54,006 bases of DNA from positions 1-54,006 of the forward strand of contig JAITEB010000030.1 of the NCBI GenBank assembly GCA_031282245.1. The letters run 5' to 3'. Below are positions 1 through 7,196 of this stretch, piece by piece. The notes beneath the pieces were generated by a model that was not told where the DNA came from, made no database searches, and saw nothing but the letters and a program-made list of their open reading frames with translations. The position numbers were made by a program, and so were the translations under genes. This DNA is from Oscillospiraceae bacterium. Its GTDB lineage: Bacteria > Bacillota > Clostridia > Oscillospirales > Ruminococcaceae. Each line of letters starts with the position of its first letter. The first letter of the stretch is position 1.

Positions 1-66
1 GCCGAATTCGAGGAAATTACTGGTAAGATTGCTGGGCAGGAACAGGCGGATGAAATCTTAGCTTAA
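1..66 (+). CDS. C-terminal fragment of an unidentified protein, probably phage-derived
   Basis: The window opens inside a reading frame that runs in frame 1 to a TAA at 64-66, giving 21 residues ending in GQEQADEILA. The start lies outside the window. It precedes a holin-like gene and an endolysin remnant with tight spacing, so a phage structural or tail protein is a reasonable inference, but the fragment is too short to identify. Confidence 0.55.
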   Translation, partial: AEFEEITGKIAGQEQADEILA

Positions 67-86
67 GCCGAAAGGAAATAAATCCC

Positions 87-338
87 ATGAACGCAGCAAT
101 AATAGAAATCATAGCGGGCGTACTGACAGGTGTACTAACAATATCTGGGACTATTTTAGCCAACATAATCCAGTCAAACAGGCGCGACGAGCTTCAGGAC
201 GAAAGGCTGAAGCATATAGAACAAATGGTTCTGGAAAAAATCGACAACCTGCGCGAAAAGGTCGAGAAACATAATCAAGTTATCGAACGAACGTATAAAC
301 TAGAAAGCAAAGTAGAAAATCTTGAGAAAAGAGGATAG
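87..338 (+). CDS. Holin-like / XhlA-like small phage membrane protein
   Basis: This 83-residue protein has one hydrophobic segment at about residues 4-27, then a charged coiled-coil-like tail (about 30-80) rich in Glu, Lys and Leu. That layout, the size and the place just upstream of an endolysin remnant match phage holin or haemolysin XhlA-type lysis proteins, which sit in the cytoplasmic membrane. A purine-rich ribosome site (AAAGGAAATA) lies before the ATG. No residue-level signature settles the exact family; holin is an inference from topology and context. Confidence 0.55.
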   Translation: MNAAIIEIIAGVLTGVLTISGTILANIIQSNRRDELQDERLKHIEQMVLEKIDNLREKVEKHNQVIERTYKLESKVENLEKRG

Positions 339-347
339 AAAAATAAC

Positions 348-458
348 ATGAACAGTGAAATTATGGATGCAATTATCAAGGCAGGAATTTCCATCAGTCC
401 GGCGATTCGGGCGGCCATTAAGGAGGCTGTAAACAGCCTCCTTAATGGCTATAACTGA
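348..458 (+). CDS. 36-residue phage ORF, unknown function
   Basis: A short frame from ATG at 348 to TGA at 456-458 encodes 36 residues with an amphipathic pattern (MNSEIMDAIIKAGISISPAI and on). It starts 9 nt after the holin-like gene. Small ORFs of this kind are common in phage lysis cassettes. The last third lies within a perfect 16-bp hairpin (414-449), so the DNA may be kept for the structure and not the peptide. I do not recognise a family. Confidence 0.35.
   Translation: MNSEIMDAIIKAGISISPAIRAAIKEAVNSLLNGYN
414..449. repeat. Perfect 16-bp hairpin inside the 36-residue ORF
   Basis: Arms 414-429 and 434-449 are exact reverse complements with a TAAA loop. There is no T-run after it, so it is not a standard intrinsic terminator. 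It lies 37 nt before the endolysin remnant start. Confidence 0.8.
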
Positions 459-486
459 CAATATTAGTAAAATTTAGGAGGTAAAA

Positions 487-783
487 ATGACTACGCAACA
501 GGAAAATTTTATCAGCACAGTTGCGCTGCTGGCGCAGGAAGGCTGGAATAAATGGAAAGTTTTGCCTTCACTCACGCTGGCGCAGGCGATAATCGAATGC
601 AACTGGGGCAAGAGTGGCCTGACAAAAACTGCCAACGCGCTCCAGCCCAGCGCCAGTTTCTGGAAAATTGCGGCGGAACAGCTGGGAAACGGTGGGAAAT
701 ATAAAGAGCTGGCAGAATTTAACGGGCTTGCGCCGGAAAGCGTTATTGTGCTGGGGCAAACGCTCAAAATTTTGGGAAAATAA
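487..783 (+). pseudogene. Internally deleted phage endolysin (GH73 glucosaminidase N-part joined to LysM tail)
   Basis: Residues 1-52 match the start of a GH73 / FlgJ-like glucosaminidase, with the FISTVA..LAQE and TLAQAIIECNWGKSGL segments; the Glu in AQAIIE fits the family's catalytic acid region. The remainder of the GH73 fold (about 100 residues expected) is missing. The frame goes straight into SFWKIAAEQLGNGGKYKELA and a typical LysM ending (PESVIVLGQTLKIL), itself lacking its first strand. The frame is open and has a strong AGGAGG site 7 nt upstream, so a 98-residue product could be made, but it should lack activity. The parsimonious reading is an in-frame deletion in a decaying prophage. 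Confidence 0.75.
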
Positions 784-818
784 AAAAGCCCACAAACCGC
801 ATGGTTATGGGCTTTTTT
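782..818 (+). terminator. Intrinsic terminator after the endolysin remnant
   Basis: Arms AAAAAAGCCCA (782-792) and TGGGCTTTTTT (808-818) pair perfectly and end in six T. The A-run makes it potentially bidirectional, also serving tRNA-His on the minus strand. Confidence 0.85.
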
Positions 819-819
819 A

Positions 820-896
820 TGGGGTGGATAATGGGAATTGAACCCATGACCTCCAGAGCCACAATCTGGCGCTCTAGCCAACTGAGCTATACCCAC
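820..896 (-). tRNA. tRNA-His (GTG anticodon)
   Basis: On the minus strand the acceptor stem GTGGGTA pairs with TATCCAC, the D arm reads AGCTCAGTTGGCTAGAGC, the anticodon loop TTGTGGC carries GTG (plus positions 860-862), and the T arm holds GGTTCAATTCC. The discriminator is C and CCA is encoded. A G precedes position 1 (plus C at 897), the G-1 typical of tRNA-His. The phage remnant ends directly at its 3' side, which makes this tRNA the likely integration site. Confidence 0.97.
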
Positions 897-963
897 CATA
901 TTAATTTAAAAGCACATCAAACTAAGAGCTGTCACGGCAAAGCTATCCGGAACGGCCAAAGCT

Positions 964-992
964 ATTATATATAATTTTAGTTGCTTTGTCAA
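964..992 (-). promoter_or_regulatory. Consensus sigma-A promoter of tRNA-His
   Basis: Minus strand TTGACA (987-992), 17-nt spacer, TATAAT (964-969): both hexamers are perfect consensus. It points at the tRNA about 60 nt downstream. Confidence 0.92.
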
Positions 993-1016
993 GCTATTTC
1001 GAGCGCAAATTACGGC

Positions 1017-1643
1017 TTATTTAAGGCCAAAAACAATATCAAGCTCCTCCAGTTTCTGGTATATATTAAAACCTGCTTTATCCTCCCGGAAAACGTGCTC
1101 CTGACCATTTTCGTCAATAACATACAGGCAGCAGATCTGCCGCAGCTCTATTGTCTCGTTATCGGTCTCAAAATCCGACTCTTTCAGCTCGCCCTCTTCG
1201 TCCCGGTATCTCTTGAAAGTCTGATTTTCTTTGCTGGTGACATTGGCAATGCGGCCTTCGTCGGGTTCTTCCCACTGGGAAAACGCTTCAAAGGCAATAC
1301 TTGTTGTCCAGAAGCCCTTTTTTACCTGATAAATTTTCTCAAAATAAAATTCTCTGACGTCGGTTCCATAGGCCTTTACGTTTTTAATAAACATGCGTTT
1401 TGTGCCCAGGGCGATTACTTTCGCGTTTTTGGAAAAGACGATTTCTATGTCAAAAGCAATGGCTTTGCTTTTGCGGTATTTAAATCTGACTGTGGAACCG
1501 CGAACAGGCGTAACTGTTGAGAGCAGCTGCGAGACATGAAAAAAATATGTGCCGGTTCCACTGACGATAAAGCCATAGCCCTTGTCCTTAAAAAATGACT
1601 TTATTCTGCCGTTAAGCTCTATAATATCGTCCGTATCAATCAC
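1017..1643 (-). CDS. Cold-shock-domain-like nucleic-acid-binding protein
   Basis: The segment NGRIKSFFKDKGYGFI...YFFHVSQL near the N-terminus follows the cold-shock domain pattern (RNP1-like KGYGFI, RNP2-like YFFHVS). The remaining roughly 140 residues do not match anything I recognise and end in YQKLEELDIVFGLK. The frame is open up to an ATG at 1748, but a TATAAT-like box at 1719-1724 implies transcription starts downstream of that ATG, and the first 35 codons look like translated non-coding DNA. I therefore give the in-frame GTG at 1641-1643; TTG at 1707-1709 is the alternative. It is divergent from ylxM-ffh. RNA binding is inferred from the domain. Confidence 0.6.
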   Translation of the reverse strand: MIDTDDIIELNGRIKSFFKDKGYGFIVSGTGTYFFHVSQLLSTVTPVRGSTVRFKYRKSKAIAFDIEIVFSKNAKVIALGTKRMFIKNVKAYGTDVREFYFEKIYQVKKGFWTTSIAFEAFSQWEEPDEGRIANVTSKENQTFKRYRDEEGELKESDFETDNETIELRQICCLYVIDENGQEHVFREDKAGFNIYQKLEELDIVFGLK

Positions 1644-1718
1644 CTCTGGCGGAAAGTTTATGCGGGAAAAACGTCTCGCTGCCCGGCGCGCGCATATTCG
1701 CGCTGACAAATTAAGTTT

Positions 1719-1748
1719 ATTATAAAACAATATTAAAATCAAGGCCAA
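1719..1748 (-). promoter_or_regulatory. Possible promoter of the cold-shock-domain gene
   Basis: Minus strand TATAAT at 1719-1724 with a weak TTGGCC at 1743-1748 and an 18-nt spacer. The -10 is good, the -35 is poor. Confidence 0.45.
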
Positions 1749-1757
1749 ACTTTTTTG

Positions 1758-1786
1758 TTGACAAATTAGCTTTTATATTTTATACT
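1758..1786 (+). promoter_or_regulatory. Sigma-A promoter of ylxM-ffh
   Basis: TTGACA (1758-1763), 17-nt spacer, TATACT (1781-1786). The start point should fall near 1793, giving a leader of about 50 nt before ylxM. Confidence 0.9.
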
Positions 1787-1800
1787 GTATAAAGCTAATT
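1764..1800. promoter_or_regulatory. Nested palindromes over the ylxM -10 box (candidate operator)
   Basis: TTTATACTGTATAAA (1779-1793) is a palindrome centred on the -10. Outside it, AATTAGCTTT (1764-1773) and AAAGCTAATT (1791-1800) are exact reverse complements. The position would let a repressor block polymerase; no regulator is known from the window. Confidence 0.5.
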
Positions 1801-1842
1801 GGCTTTACAGCAGAATTTATTGGCCGGGAGGGCGCCGACCGG

Positions 1843-2211
1843 ATGGAAAAAAATTTGCGCATATCTATGCTACTTGACTATTACGCCCCTGCCTTGACGG
1901 AAAAGCAGCGGGAACTGGTAGCGCTTTATTATAACGAGGATTTTTCTCTGTCTGAAATCTCGGATAATATGGGAATTACCCGCCAGGCTGTGCGGGACGG
2001 CATAAAAAACGGCGAAAACCGCCTTTTAAATCTGGAAGAAAAATTGGGCTTTGCTGGGCGCTTTCAGAATATAAATAATACCCTTGACAAAATTATAGAA
2101 TTATCGGCAAAAATTGGGGAGTATGACCCCGCAAAACAGCCCCTGAAAACGCTTTCCGATCATGCGGAAAGTATAAAAAAGCTTGCGTATTCCGCTATGG
2201 AAAATGCCTGA
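1843..2211 (+). CDS. ylxM: YlxM/p13-family SRP-associated helix-turn-helix protein
   Basis: This 122-residue protein starts LLDYYAPALTEKQRELVALYYNEDFSLSEISDNMGITRQAV, the sigma-factor-like region-4 helix-turn-helix typical of YlxM. Members bind Ffh/SRP components and stimulate the GTPase cycle in streptococci; the gene is nearly always directly upstream of ffh, as here (20 nt gap). The GGGAGG upstream supports the ATG at 1843. The C-terminal third is amphipathic helix. Function in this organism is inferred from family and synteny. Confidence 0.93.
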   Translation: MEKNLRISMLLDYYAPALTEKQRELVALYYNEDFSLSEISDNMGITRQAVRDGIKNGENRLLNLEEKLGFAGRFQNINNTLDKIIELSAKIGEYDPAKQPLKTLSDHAESIKKLAYSAMENA

Positions 2212-2231
2212 AAACACAAGGAGGACTCAAA

Positions 2232-3602
2232 TTGGCTTTCGAGGGACTTTCAGAAAAATTATCCGCGGCATTCAAACGGCTTCGCTCCAAAGGAAAACTG
2301 ACCGAAAGCGACGTAAAAGAGACTATGCGGGAAATCCGCCTTGCTCTTTTGGAGGCCGACGTGAACTATAAAGTCGCAAAAGATTTTGTCGCAAAAGTGA
2401 CGGAAAGAGCCGTCGGCTCCCAGGTGCTGGAAAGCCTTACCCCCGGGCAGCAGGTAGTAAAAATCGTCAATGAGGAAATGACCGCCCTTATGGGCGCCGC
2501 CGGGGAGCGGCTGAACAGGGCGAAGCGCCCGCCCTCCGTCGTGATGATGTGCGGCCTTCAGGGCAGCGGCAAGACTACCCATGCGGCAAAGCTCGGGAAA
2601 CTTCTCAGGAAACAGGGGCATCGGCCGCTGCTCGTCGCCTGCGATATTTACAGGCCGGCCGCTATAGAACAGCTAAAAGTGCTTGCCGCTCAGGCGGAAG
2701 TTCCGGTTTTCGAGATGGGGCAGATTCAGCCGCTGAAAATAGCCGGGGCCGCGATAAAGCACGCGCGGGACTATGGCAACGATTATGTCATTCTTGACAC
2801 CGCCGGGCGGCTTCATATAGACGACGCACTTATGGACGAGCTGAAAGGCATAAAAGAAAGCCTCCAGCCTTCGGATATTTTGCTTGTTGTCGATTCCATG
2901 ACCGGGCAGGACGCGGTGAACGTTGCGGAAAGCTTTGACAAAGCGCTGGGCATTGACGGAGTTGTGCTGACAAAGCTGGACGGCGACACAAGGGGCGGGG
3001 CCGCGCTTTCTATCAGGGCGGTGACGGGCAAGCCGATTAAATTTGCCGGGACGGGAGAAAAGCTTGACGAGATAGAACCGTTTTACCCGGACAGGATGGC
3101 TTCGCGGATTCTTGGCATGGGCGACGTTCTGACGCTTATTGAAAAAGCGCAGGAAGATTTCGACGAGAAAAAAGCCGCAAAAACGCTTGATAAAATCAAA
3201 AAAAGCAGCTTTGACCTGGACGACCTGATGGAACAGATCGGGCAGATTAAAAAAATGGGTTCGCTTCAGCAGATTCTTGCCATGATACCAGGCGCGGGGA
3301 AAATCAGCCCGGACGATATTGACGACAGCAAATTTGCGGTCTTTGAGTCGCTGATTAATTCTATGACCAAAAAAGAACGCAGGAATCCTTCTATTATAAA
3401 TCCGGGCCGGAAACGCCGAATTGCCGCCGGAAGCGGAAGAACCGTCCAGGAAGTGAATGTTTTGCTCCGGCAGTTTGAACAGATGCAGAAAATGATGAAG
3501 CAGTTCGCGCCCCAGAAGGGTTCTGCTAAAAAGGGAAAGAAAGGCAGACAGAAAACACCGTTCGGTTTTGGCGGAATAAACCCGAAAAATTTCGGCTTCT
3601 GA
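2232..3602 (+). CDS. ffh: Signal recognition particle protein Ffh (SRP54)
   Basis: 456 residues in NG-M order. The N domain spans about 1-85. The G domain carries G1 GLQGSGKTTHAAKLG, DTAGRL and TKLDGDTRGGA. The M domain has GDVLTLIEKAQ, the PGAGK finger loop and the RNA-binding helix SGRTVQEVNVLLRQFEQM, then a Lys/Gly-rich tail. It binds signal sequences on ribosomes together with 4.5S/6S-type SRP RNA and delivers nascent chains to FtsY. The start is TTG at 2232, fixed by AAGGAGG upstream and by the MAFEGLSEKL N-terminus. Cotranscribed with ylxM. Confidence 0.98.
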   Translation: MAFEGLSEKLSAAFKRLRSKGKLTESDVKETMREIRLALLEADVNYKVAKDFVAKVTERAVGSQVLESLTPGQQVVKIVNEEMTALMGAAGERLNRAKRPPSVVMMCGLQGSGKTTHAAKLGKLLRKQGHRPLLVACDIYRPAAIEQLKVLAAQAEVPVFEMGQIQPLKIAGAAIKHARDYGNDYVILDTAGRLHIDDALMDELKGIKESLQPSDILLVVDSMTGQDAVNVAESFDKALGIDGVVLTKLDGDTRGGAALSIRAVTGKPIKFAGTGEKLDEIEPFYPDRMASRILGMGDVLTLIEKAQEDFDEKKAAKTLDKIKKSSFDLDDLMEQIGQIKKMGSLQQILAMIPGAGKISPDDIDDSKFAVFESLINSMTKKERRNPSIINPGRKRRIAAGSGRTVQEVNVLLRQFEQMQKMMKQFAPQKGSAKKGKKGRQKTPFGFGGINPKNFGF

Positions 3603-3697
3603 CTGCCCGAAAATTCTATTGTTTTTTACAGGGCCTAATCCAAAGCCCGTAATAAAAATAAATAATTATAATTTTACTAATCTCAGGAGGATTTTTT

Positions 3698-3940
3698 ATG
3701 GCTGTAAAAATCAGGCTTCGCAGAATGGGCGCAAAAAAAGCGCCGTTTTATCGTCTTGTAGTGGCGGATTCCAGATACCCCAGGGATGGCAGATTTATTG
3801 AAGAAATCGGCTACTATGATCCTACAAAAAGCCCGGCTGTGGTGAAAATCGACGGCGAAAAAGTTAAAAAATGGATAGCAAACGGCGCGCAGCCTACGGA
3901 TACCGTCAAAATATTATTCAAAAATAATAATGTTCTCTAA
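3698..3940 (+). CDS. rpsP: 30S ribosomal protein bS16
   Basis: 80 residues beginning [20 protein letters not shown], followed by [21 protein letters not shown], the hallmark of bS16. It stabilises the central and 5' domain of 16S rRNA during small-subunit assembly. A CAGGAGG site precedes the ATG. It follows ffh by 95 nt and precedes khpA, the usual ffh-rpsP-khpA order. The length is normal. Confidence 0.98.
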   Translation: MAVKIRLRRMGAKKAPFYRLVVADSRYPRDGRFIEEIGYYDPTKSPAVVKIDGEKVKKWIANGAQPTDTVKILFKNNNVL

Positions 3941-3965
3941 AAAGCGCGCAGAAACAGCAAAACAA

Positions 3966-3994
3966 AGGGGAAAGCGCGGACGCGGTTTCCCCCT
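3966..3994. other. Intercistronic hairpin between rpsP and khpA
   Basis: AGGGGAAA (3966-3973) pairs with TTTCCCCT within 3986-3994 around a GC-rich loop. No T-run follows, so it more likely affects mRNA stability or khpA translation than termination. Confidence 0.4.
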
Positions 3995-4018
3995 TACAAA
4001 AGGAGGTTCAGGCTTATC

Positions 4019-4261
4019 ATGAAAGATCAGACTTCCCTTTTGACAGTTATCGCCAGGGGGCTGGTTGAGGACAAAAACTCGGTCACAGTGACCGCCGACC
4101 GGGAAAACGAAGAAGGAACCGTTGTTTATCATCTGCATGTCGCGGAAAACGATATGGGCAGGGTCATCGGCAAGCAGGGCAGGATCGCCAAGGCTATCCG
4201 CACTGTCGTCCGCGCCTCGGCAAACCGCAGCGGAAGCAAAATTTCCGTCGAAATTGAATAG
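4019..4261 (+). CDS. khpA: KH-domain RNA-binding protein KhpA
   Basis: 80 residues with a single KH domain. The core VAENDMGRVIGKQGRIAKAIR contains the GxxG loop (IGKQG) that contacts RNA. KhpA (formerly YlqC) pairs with KhpB/EloR and affects cell-wall growth and sRNA binding in Firmicutes. An AAAGGAGG site lies before the ATG. It is the last gene before a strong terminator; the usual next genes rimM-trmD-rplS are absent. Confidence 0.95.
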   Translation: MKDQTSLLTVIARGLVEDKNSVTVTADRENEEGTVVYHLHVAENDMGRVIGKQGRIAKAIRTVVRASANRSGSKISVEIE

Positions 4262-4281
4262 CTCCGGCCAAAGCCGGAAGA

Positions 4282-4317
4282 CGCGGGCTTTGTTTGGGCA
4301 AAGACCCGCGCTTTTTT
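4282..4317 (+). terminator. Terminator of the ylxM-ffh-rpsP-khpA operon
   Basis: CGCGGG-CTTTG pairs with CAAAG-A-CCCGCG around TTTGGG, followed by six T. Confidence 0.9.
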
Positions 4318-4354
4318 CGGGGATTCTATTTTTTAAATTCAGGAGGAATAAAAA

Positions 4355-4987
4355 ATGTCCGAAAATATTGTAATATGCGACCACCCGCTGATTCAGCACA
4401 AGCTTGCGCTCCTGCGCGACAAAAACGCCACAACGAAAGACTTCCGGCAGATTGTATCAGAGCTGGCAATGCTGATGTGCTATGAGGCCACGCGGGATCT
4501 CCCCCTCAAAGATGTGGACGTCGAGACGCCTGTGGGAATTGCGCGCTCGAAAGTGATTTCCGGAAAAACGCTCGCCTTTGTGCCAATTCTCCGCGCGGGG
4601 ACGGGAATGCTTGACGGCGTTCTGACGCTTGTCCCTTCGGCAAAGGTCGGGCATGTGGGAATATACCGCGACCACGAGACCCTGCGCCCGGTTGAATATT
4701 ACTCAAAATTCCCGGAGGAACTTGACCAGCGGGACGTAATAGTGCTTGATCCCATGCTGGCAACGGGCGGCTCCGCGATAGAGGCTATCAACCTGATTAA
4801 AGAAAAGGGCGCGAAGAGCATAAAGTTTATGTGCGCCTGCGCCGCGCCGGAGGGCCTGCATGCGCTTTCGTCAGCGCATCCGGACGTGAAAATTTACTGC
4901 GCCGCCCTTGACGAGAAGCTCAACGATGTCGGTTATATCGTCCCGGGACTGGGCGACGCGGGCGACCGCATTTTTGGCACAAAATAA
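4355..4987 (+). CDS. upp: Uracil phosphoribosyltransferase
   Basis: 210 residues, full length. It converts uracil plus PRPP to UMP in pyrimidine salvage. The PRPP-binding loop is [10 protein letters not shown] (about 128-137). [14 protein letters not shown] and the C-terminal uracil-binding region [17 protein letters not shown] are canonical. A CAGGAGGA site lies 8 nt before the ATG. It starts 38 nt after the khpA terminator with no obvious promoter in that gap, so some readthrough or an unseen promoter must drive it. Confidence 0.98.
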   Translation: MSENIVICDHPLIQHKLALLRDKNATTKDFRQIVSELAMLMCYEATRDLPLKDVDVETPVGIARSKVISGKTLAFVPILRAGTGMLDGVLTLVPSAKVGHVGIYRDHETLRPVEYYSKFPEELDQRDVIVLDPMLATGGSAIEAINLIKEKGAKSIKFMCACAAPEGLHALSSAHPDVKIYCAALDEKLNDVGYIVPGLGDAGDRIFGTK

Positions 4988-5007
4988 AACGGCACGAAAA
5001 CATAAAA

Positions 5008-5058
5008 GGCCAGGCCCGCTTGAAGCGCTTGGCGGAATATTCGGTTTTTTGCGCTTTT
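5008..5058. terminator. Weak possible terminator between upp and the convergent DUF554 gene
   Basis: CCGC and GCGG around CTTGAAGCG, then GGTTTTTT on the plus strand. The pairing is short and imperfect; its position between convergent genes is the main support. Confidence 0.3.
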
Positions 5059-5737
5059 AATTTAAAAACAAATAGTGGTACATCGCCGCAAACAGCAGCC
5101 CGGGAAGCAGGTTTGCGGCTTTTATTTTTGCCGAAAGCGCCATATTAAGCCCTATTCCCAGAATCATAACGCTCCCGGCGGCGGAAATCTGCACAATCAG
5201 CGCATCCACAAGCACGCTCTGCAAAAAACCGGAAAACAAAACTATAAGTCCCTGATACACGAAAACGGCGGCGGCGGAAAACAAAACCCCAGCCCCGAGC
5301 GCGGACGACATAACCATAGCGGAAATGCCGTCAATCAGCGATTTGGCGAACAAAATACTGTTGTCTCCGCGAAGGCCGCTGTCTATAGATCCGACAACGG
5401 CCATTGCCCCGACGCAAAACAAAAGCGTCGCCGAAGTAAAGCCTTCGGCGATGTTGGACCGGCGGCCGCGGCTGAACTTTTTTTGCAGCCACAGGCCAAA
5501 ATTGTTCAGGCGTTTGTCTATATTAATTAATTCCCCCGTGAAAGCCCCAAGGGACAGCGAGAGCACCAGAAGCATTGCGTCGCCTTTCAGGGCGCCGGAA
5601 ACGCCTATTATGCAGACGCAAAGGCCGATTGCCTTTGTAAGATTGGCCGTGAGCGCTTCCGACAGGCGGCCGCGCAGCAGAAGCCCGGCTAAGCCGCCCG
5701 CAAGCACCGCCGCGACGTTTGCCAAAACTCCAAGCAT
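5057..5737 (-). CDS. DUF554-family membrane protein (YdfK/YqgA-like)
   Basis: 226 residues with about seven hydrophobic segments. MLGVLANVAAVLAGGLAGLL, the GALKGDAM segment, GAFTGELINID and FCVGAMAVVGSIDSGLRGD are the conserved features of DUF554, a family of integral membrane proteins of unknown, possibly transport, function. AAAGGGGAAATATT gives a ribosome site for the ATG. It follows rnfB by 58 nt on the same strand with no terminator seen between them, so it may be the last gene of the Rnf operon. A role with Rnf is not established. Confidence 0.88.
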   Translation of the reverse strand: MLGVLANVAAVLAGGLAGLLLRGRLSEALTANLTKAIGLCVCIIGVSGALKGDAMLLVLSLSLGAFTGELINIDKRLNNFGLWLQKKFSRGRRSNIAEGFTSATLLFCVGAMAVVGSIDSGLRGDNSILFAKSLIDGISAMVMSSALGAGVLFSAAAVFVYQGLIVLFSGFLQSVLVDALIVQISAAGSVMILGIGLNMALSAKIKAANLLPGLLFAAMYHYLFLN

Positions 5738-5795
5738 AATATTTCCCCTTTTGTTTTTTTTTCAGATTATTCTGGATATGCAGAATCAGCCCGGT

Positions 5796-6581
5796 TCAGC
5801 TAAGCAAAGTTATGCATCCCACCGGGCAGACCGCCGCGCACTTCCCGCAGCCGGTGCATTTGCTGAAGTTCACCTTTGCGCAGAATTCCCCAACTGCGAC
5901 AGCGCCAAATTCACAGGCTTTCACACAACGCATACAGCCAATGCATCCCGCCCTGCACTCCTTGCGGGTCTGCGCTCCCTTGTGCCTGTTGCGGCAGAGA
6001 ACGGCCGCATTTGTCTCCTCAACGGGGACAAGATCAATCAGTCCGCGCGGGCAGGCGGCGACGCACTTCCGGCAGGCCCGGCAAAGCTCCGGGTTAACCC
6101 TTGCGACGTCGTCGCAGACGGAAATAGCTCCATAGGGGCATTCGCGCGCGCAATCCCCAAAGCCCAGACAGCCATAAGTACAGCTTTTTTCGCCGCCGTA
6201 AAGCTGCGCCGCCATTTCGCAGCTCTGTATACCCCTATATGAGAAGCGGCTTTCTGTGTTTTGGCTGTTCCCCCGGCAGCGCACAAGCGCGGTTTTTTTT
6301 GTGACTTTGCCGAGGGCAAGGCCGGTTATTTCGGCGATTTTCCGCGCCGTTTGAGCGCCCCCGGGCGCGCAGAGAGCCGTGTCGGACGTTTCGCCCCCGG
6401 AAAGCGCGGCGGCATAGCCCGCGCAGCCGGAAAACCCGCAGGCTCCGCAGTTCGCGCCGGGCAGAATTTCCTGAATAAGCTCGGCCTTTTCGTCTGCCGG
6501 CACGGCGAAAACCTTCGAGGCAAGCGCAAGGCCAAGCCCCAGGATCAGCCCTATGCCGGAGACTATCGCGGCGGCAAGCAA
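5796..6581 (-). CDS. rnfB: Rnf complex subunit RnfB (Fe-S ferredoxin-like)
   Basis: The order is an N-terminal membrane anchor, the Fe-S motif CGACGFSGC (near residue 45), then several ferredoxin CxxCxxCxxxC groups in the second half. RnfB is the probable entry point for electrons from ferredoxin in the ion-translocating ferredoxin:NAD+ oxidoreductase. The coordinates use TTG at 6579-6581. However, the only ribosome site, AGGGGGG at the rnfA stop, is 7 nt from an in-frame ATA (6591-6593) and 19 nt from the TTG. Starting at ATA gives MNSILLAAAIVSGIG, closer to the family N-terminus. No ATG or GTG is available. Confidence 0.95.
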   Translation of the reverse strand: MLAAAIVSGIGLILGLGLALASKVFAVPADEKAELIQEILPGANCGACGFSGCAGYAAALSGGETSDTALCAPGGAQTARKIAEITGLALGKVTKKTALVRCRGNSQNTESRFSYRGIQSCEMAAQLYGGEKSCTYGCLGFGDCARECPYGAISVCDDVARVNPELCRACRKCVAACPRGLIDLVPVEETNAAVLCRNRHKGAQTRKECRAGCIGCMRCVKACEFGAVAVGEFCAKVNFSKCTGCGKCAAVCPVGCITLLS

Positions 6582-6605
6582 AATACTATTTATATTATTA
6601 CCCCC

Positions 6606-7196
6606 CTATTTAAATATTCCCTCCGCCAGCCCCGCAAAGCCCAAAAAAGAAAGCGACACCAGCGAAGCCGCGATCAGCGTTGAAGGCAGGCCCTGCAAAA
6701 ACTTGGGAATGTCGCAGCTTTCCAGCCGTTCCCGCACTCCCGCGAACATCACCATTGCAAGCATGAAGCCAAGGCCGGCCCCGAGAGAATTTATCATCGC
6801 GATTCCGAAAGAATAAGCGTTGTTCACGTTCAGCACAACCACGCCCAAAACCGCACAGTTCGTCGTGATGAGCGGCAGGTATATCCCAAGCGCCTTATAA
6901 AGCGCGGGGAGAAATTTTTTCAGAACGGTTTCAACAAGCTGAACCAGAGCGGCAATTACCAGAATAAACACTATTGTCTGCAGGTAGTCCAGTCCATTGG
7001 GCATAAGTAAATATCGGTTAATCGGCTGAGTGACTGCCGTCGCCAAAAGCATGACGAATATTACCGCAACCGACATTCCCGCCGCCGTGTTCAGCTTTTT
7101 GGAGACGCCCAAAAACGGACAGATCCCCAGAAATTTGCTCAGGACAAAATTTTCAACCAAAATAGAGCCGATTAAAACGCTGAACGCAAGCTTCAT
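6606..7196 (-). CDS. rnfA: Rnf complex subunit RnfA
   Basis: An integral membrane subunit with six hydrophobic segments, paired with RnfE. It contains NFVLSKFLGICPFLGVSKK and LPLITTNCAVLGV; the Cys in each half fits the intramembrane Fe-S site shared by RnfA and RnfE. The start is ATG at 7196, in a four-base ATGA overlap with the rnfE stop and with GGAGGTGAAACC upstream; an earlier in-frame codon (7220) falls inside rnfE and is rejected. It is 196 residues long, normal for the family. Confidence 0.97.
   Translation of the reverse strand: MKLAFSVLIGSILVENFVLSKFLGICPFLGVSKKLNTAAGMSVAVIFVMLLATAVTQPINRYLLMPNGLDYLQTIVFILVIAALVQLVETVLKKFLPALYKALGIYLPLITTNCAVLGVVVLNVNNAYSFGIAMINSLGAGLGFMLAMVMFAGVRERLESCDIPKFLQGLPSTLIAASLVSLSFLGFAGLAEGIFK

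Noticed and set aside
474-899. Minus-strand frame across the endolysin remnant and tRNA-His
   Set aside because: Its start lies inside the tRNA; no coding evidence.
5325-6242. 305-codon plus-strand frame opposite DUF554 and rnfB
   Set aside because: Low-complexity shadow of two well supported genes with GC-rich third positions.
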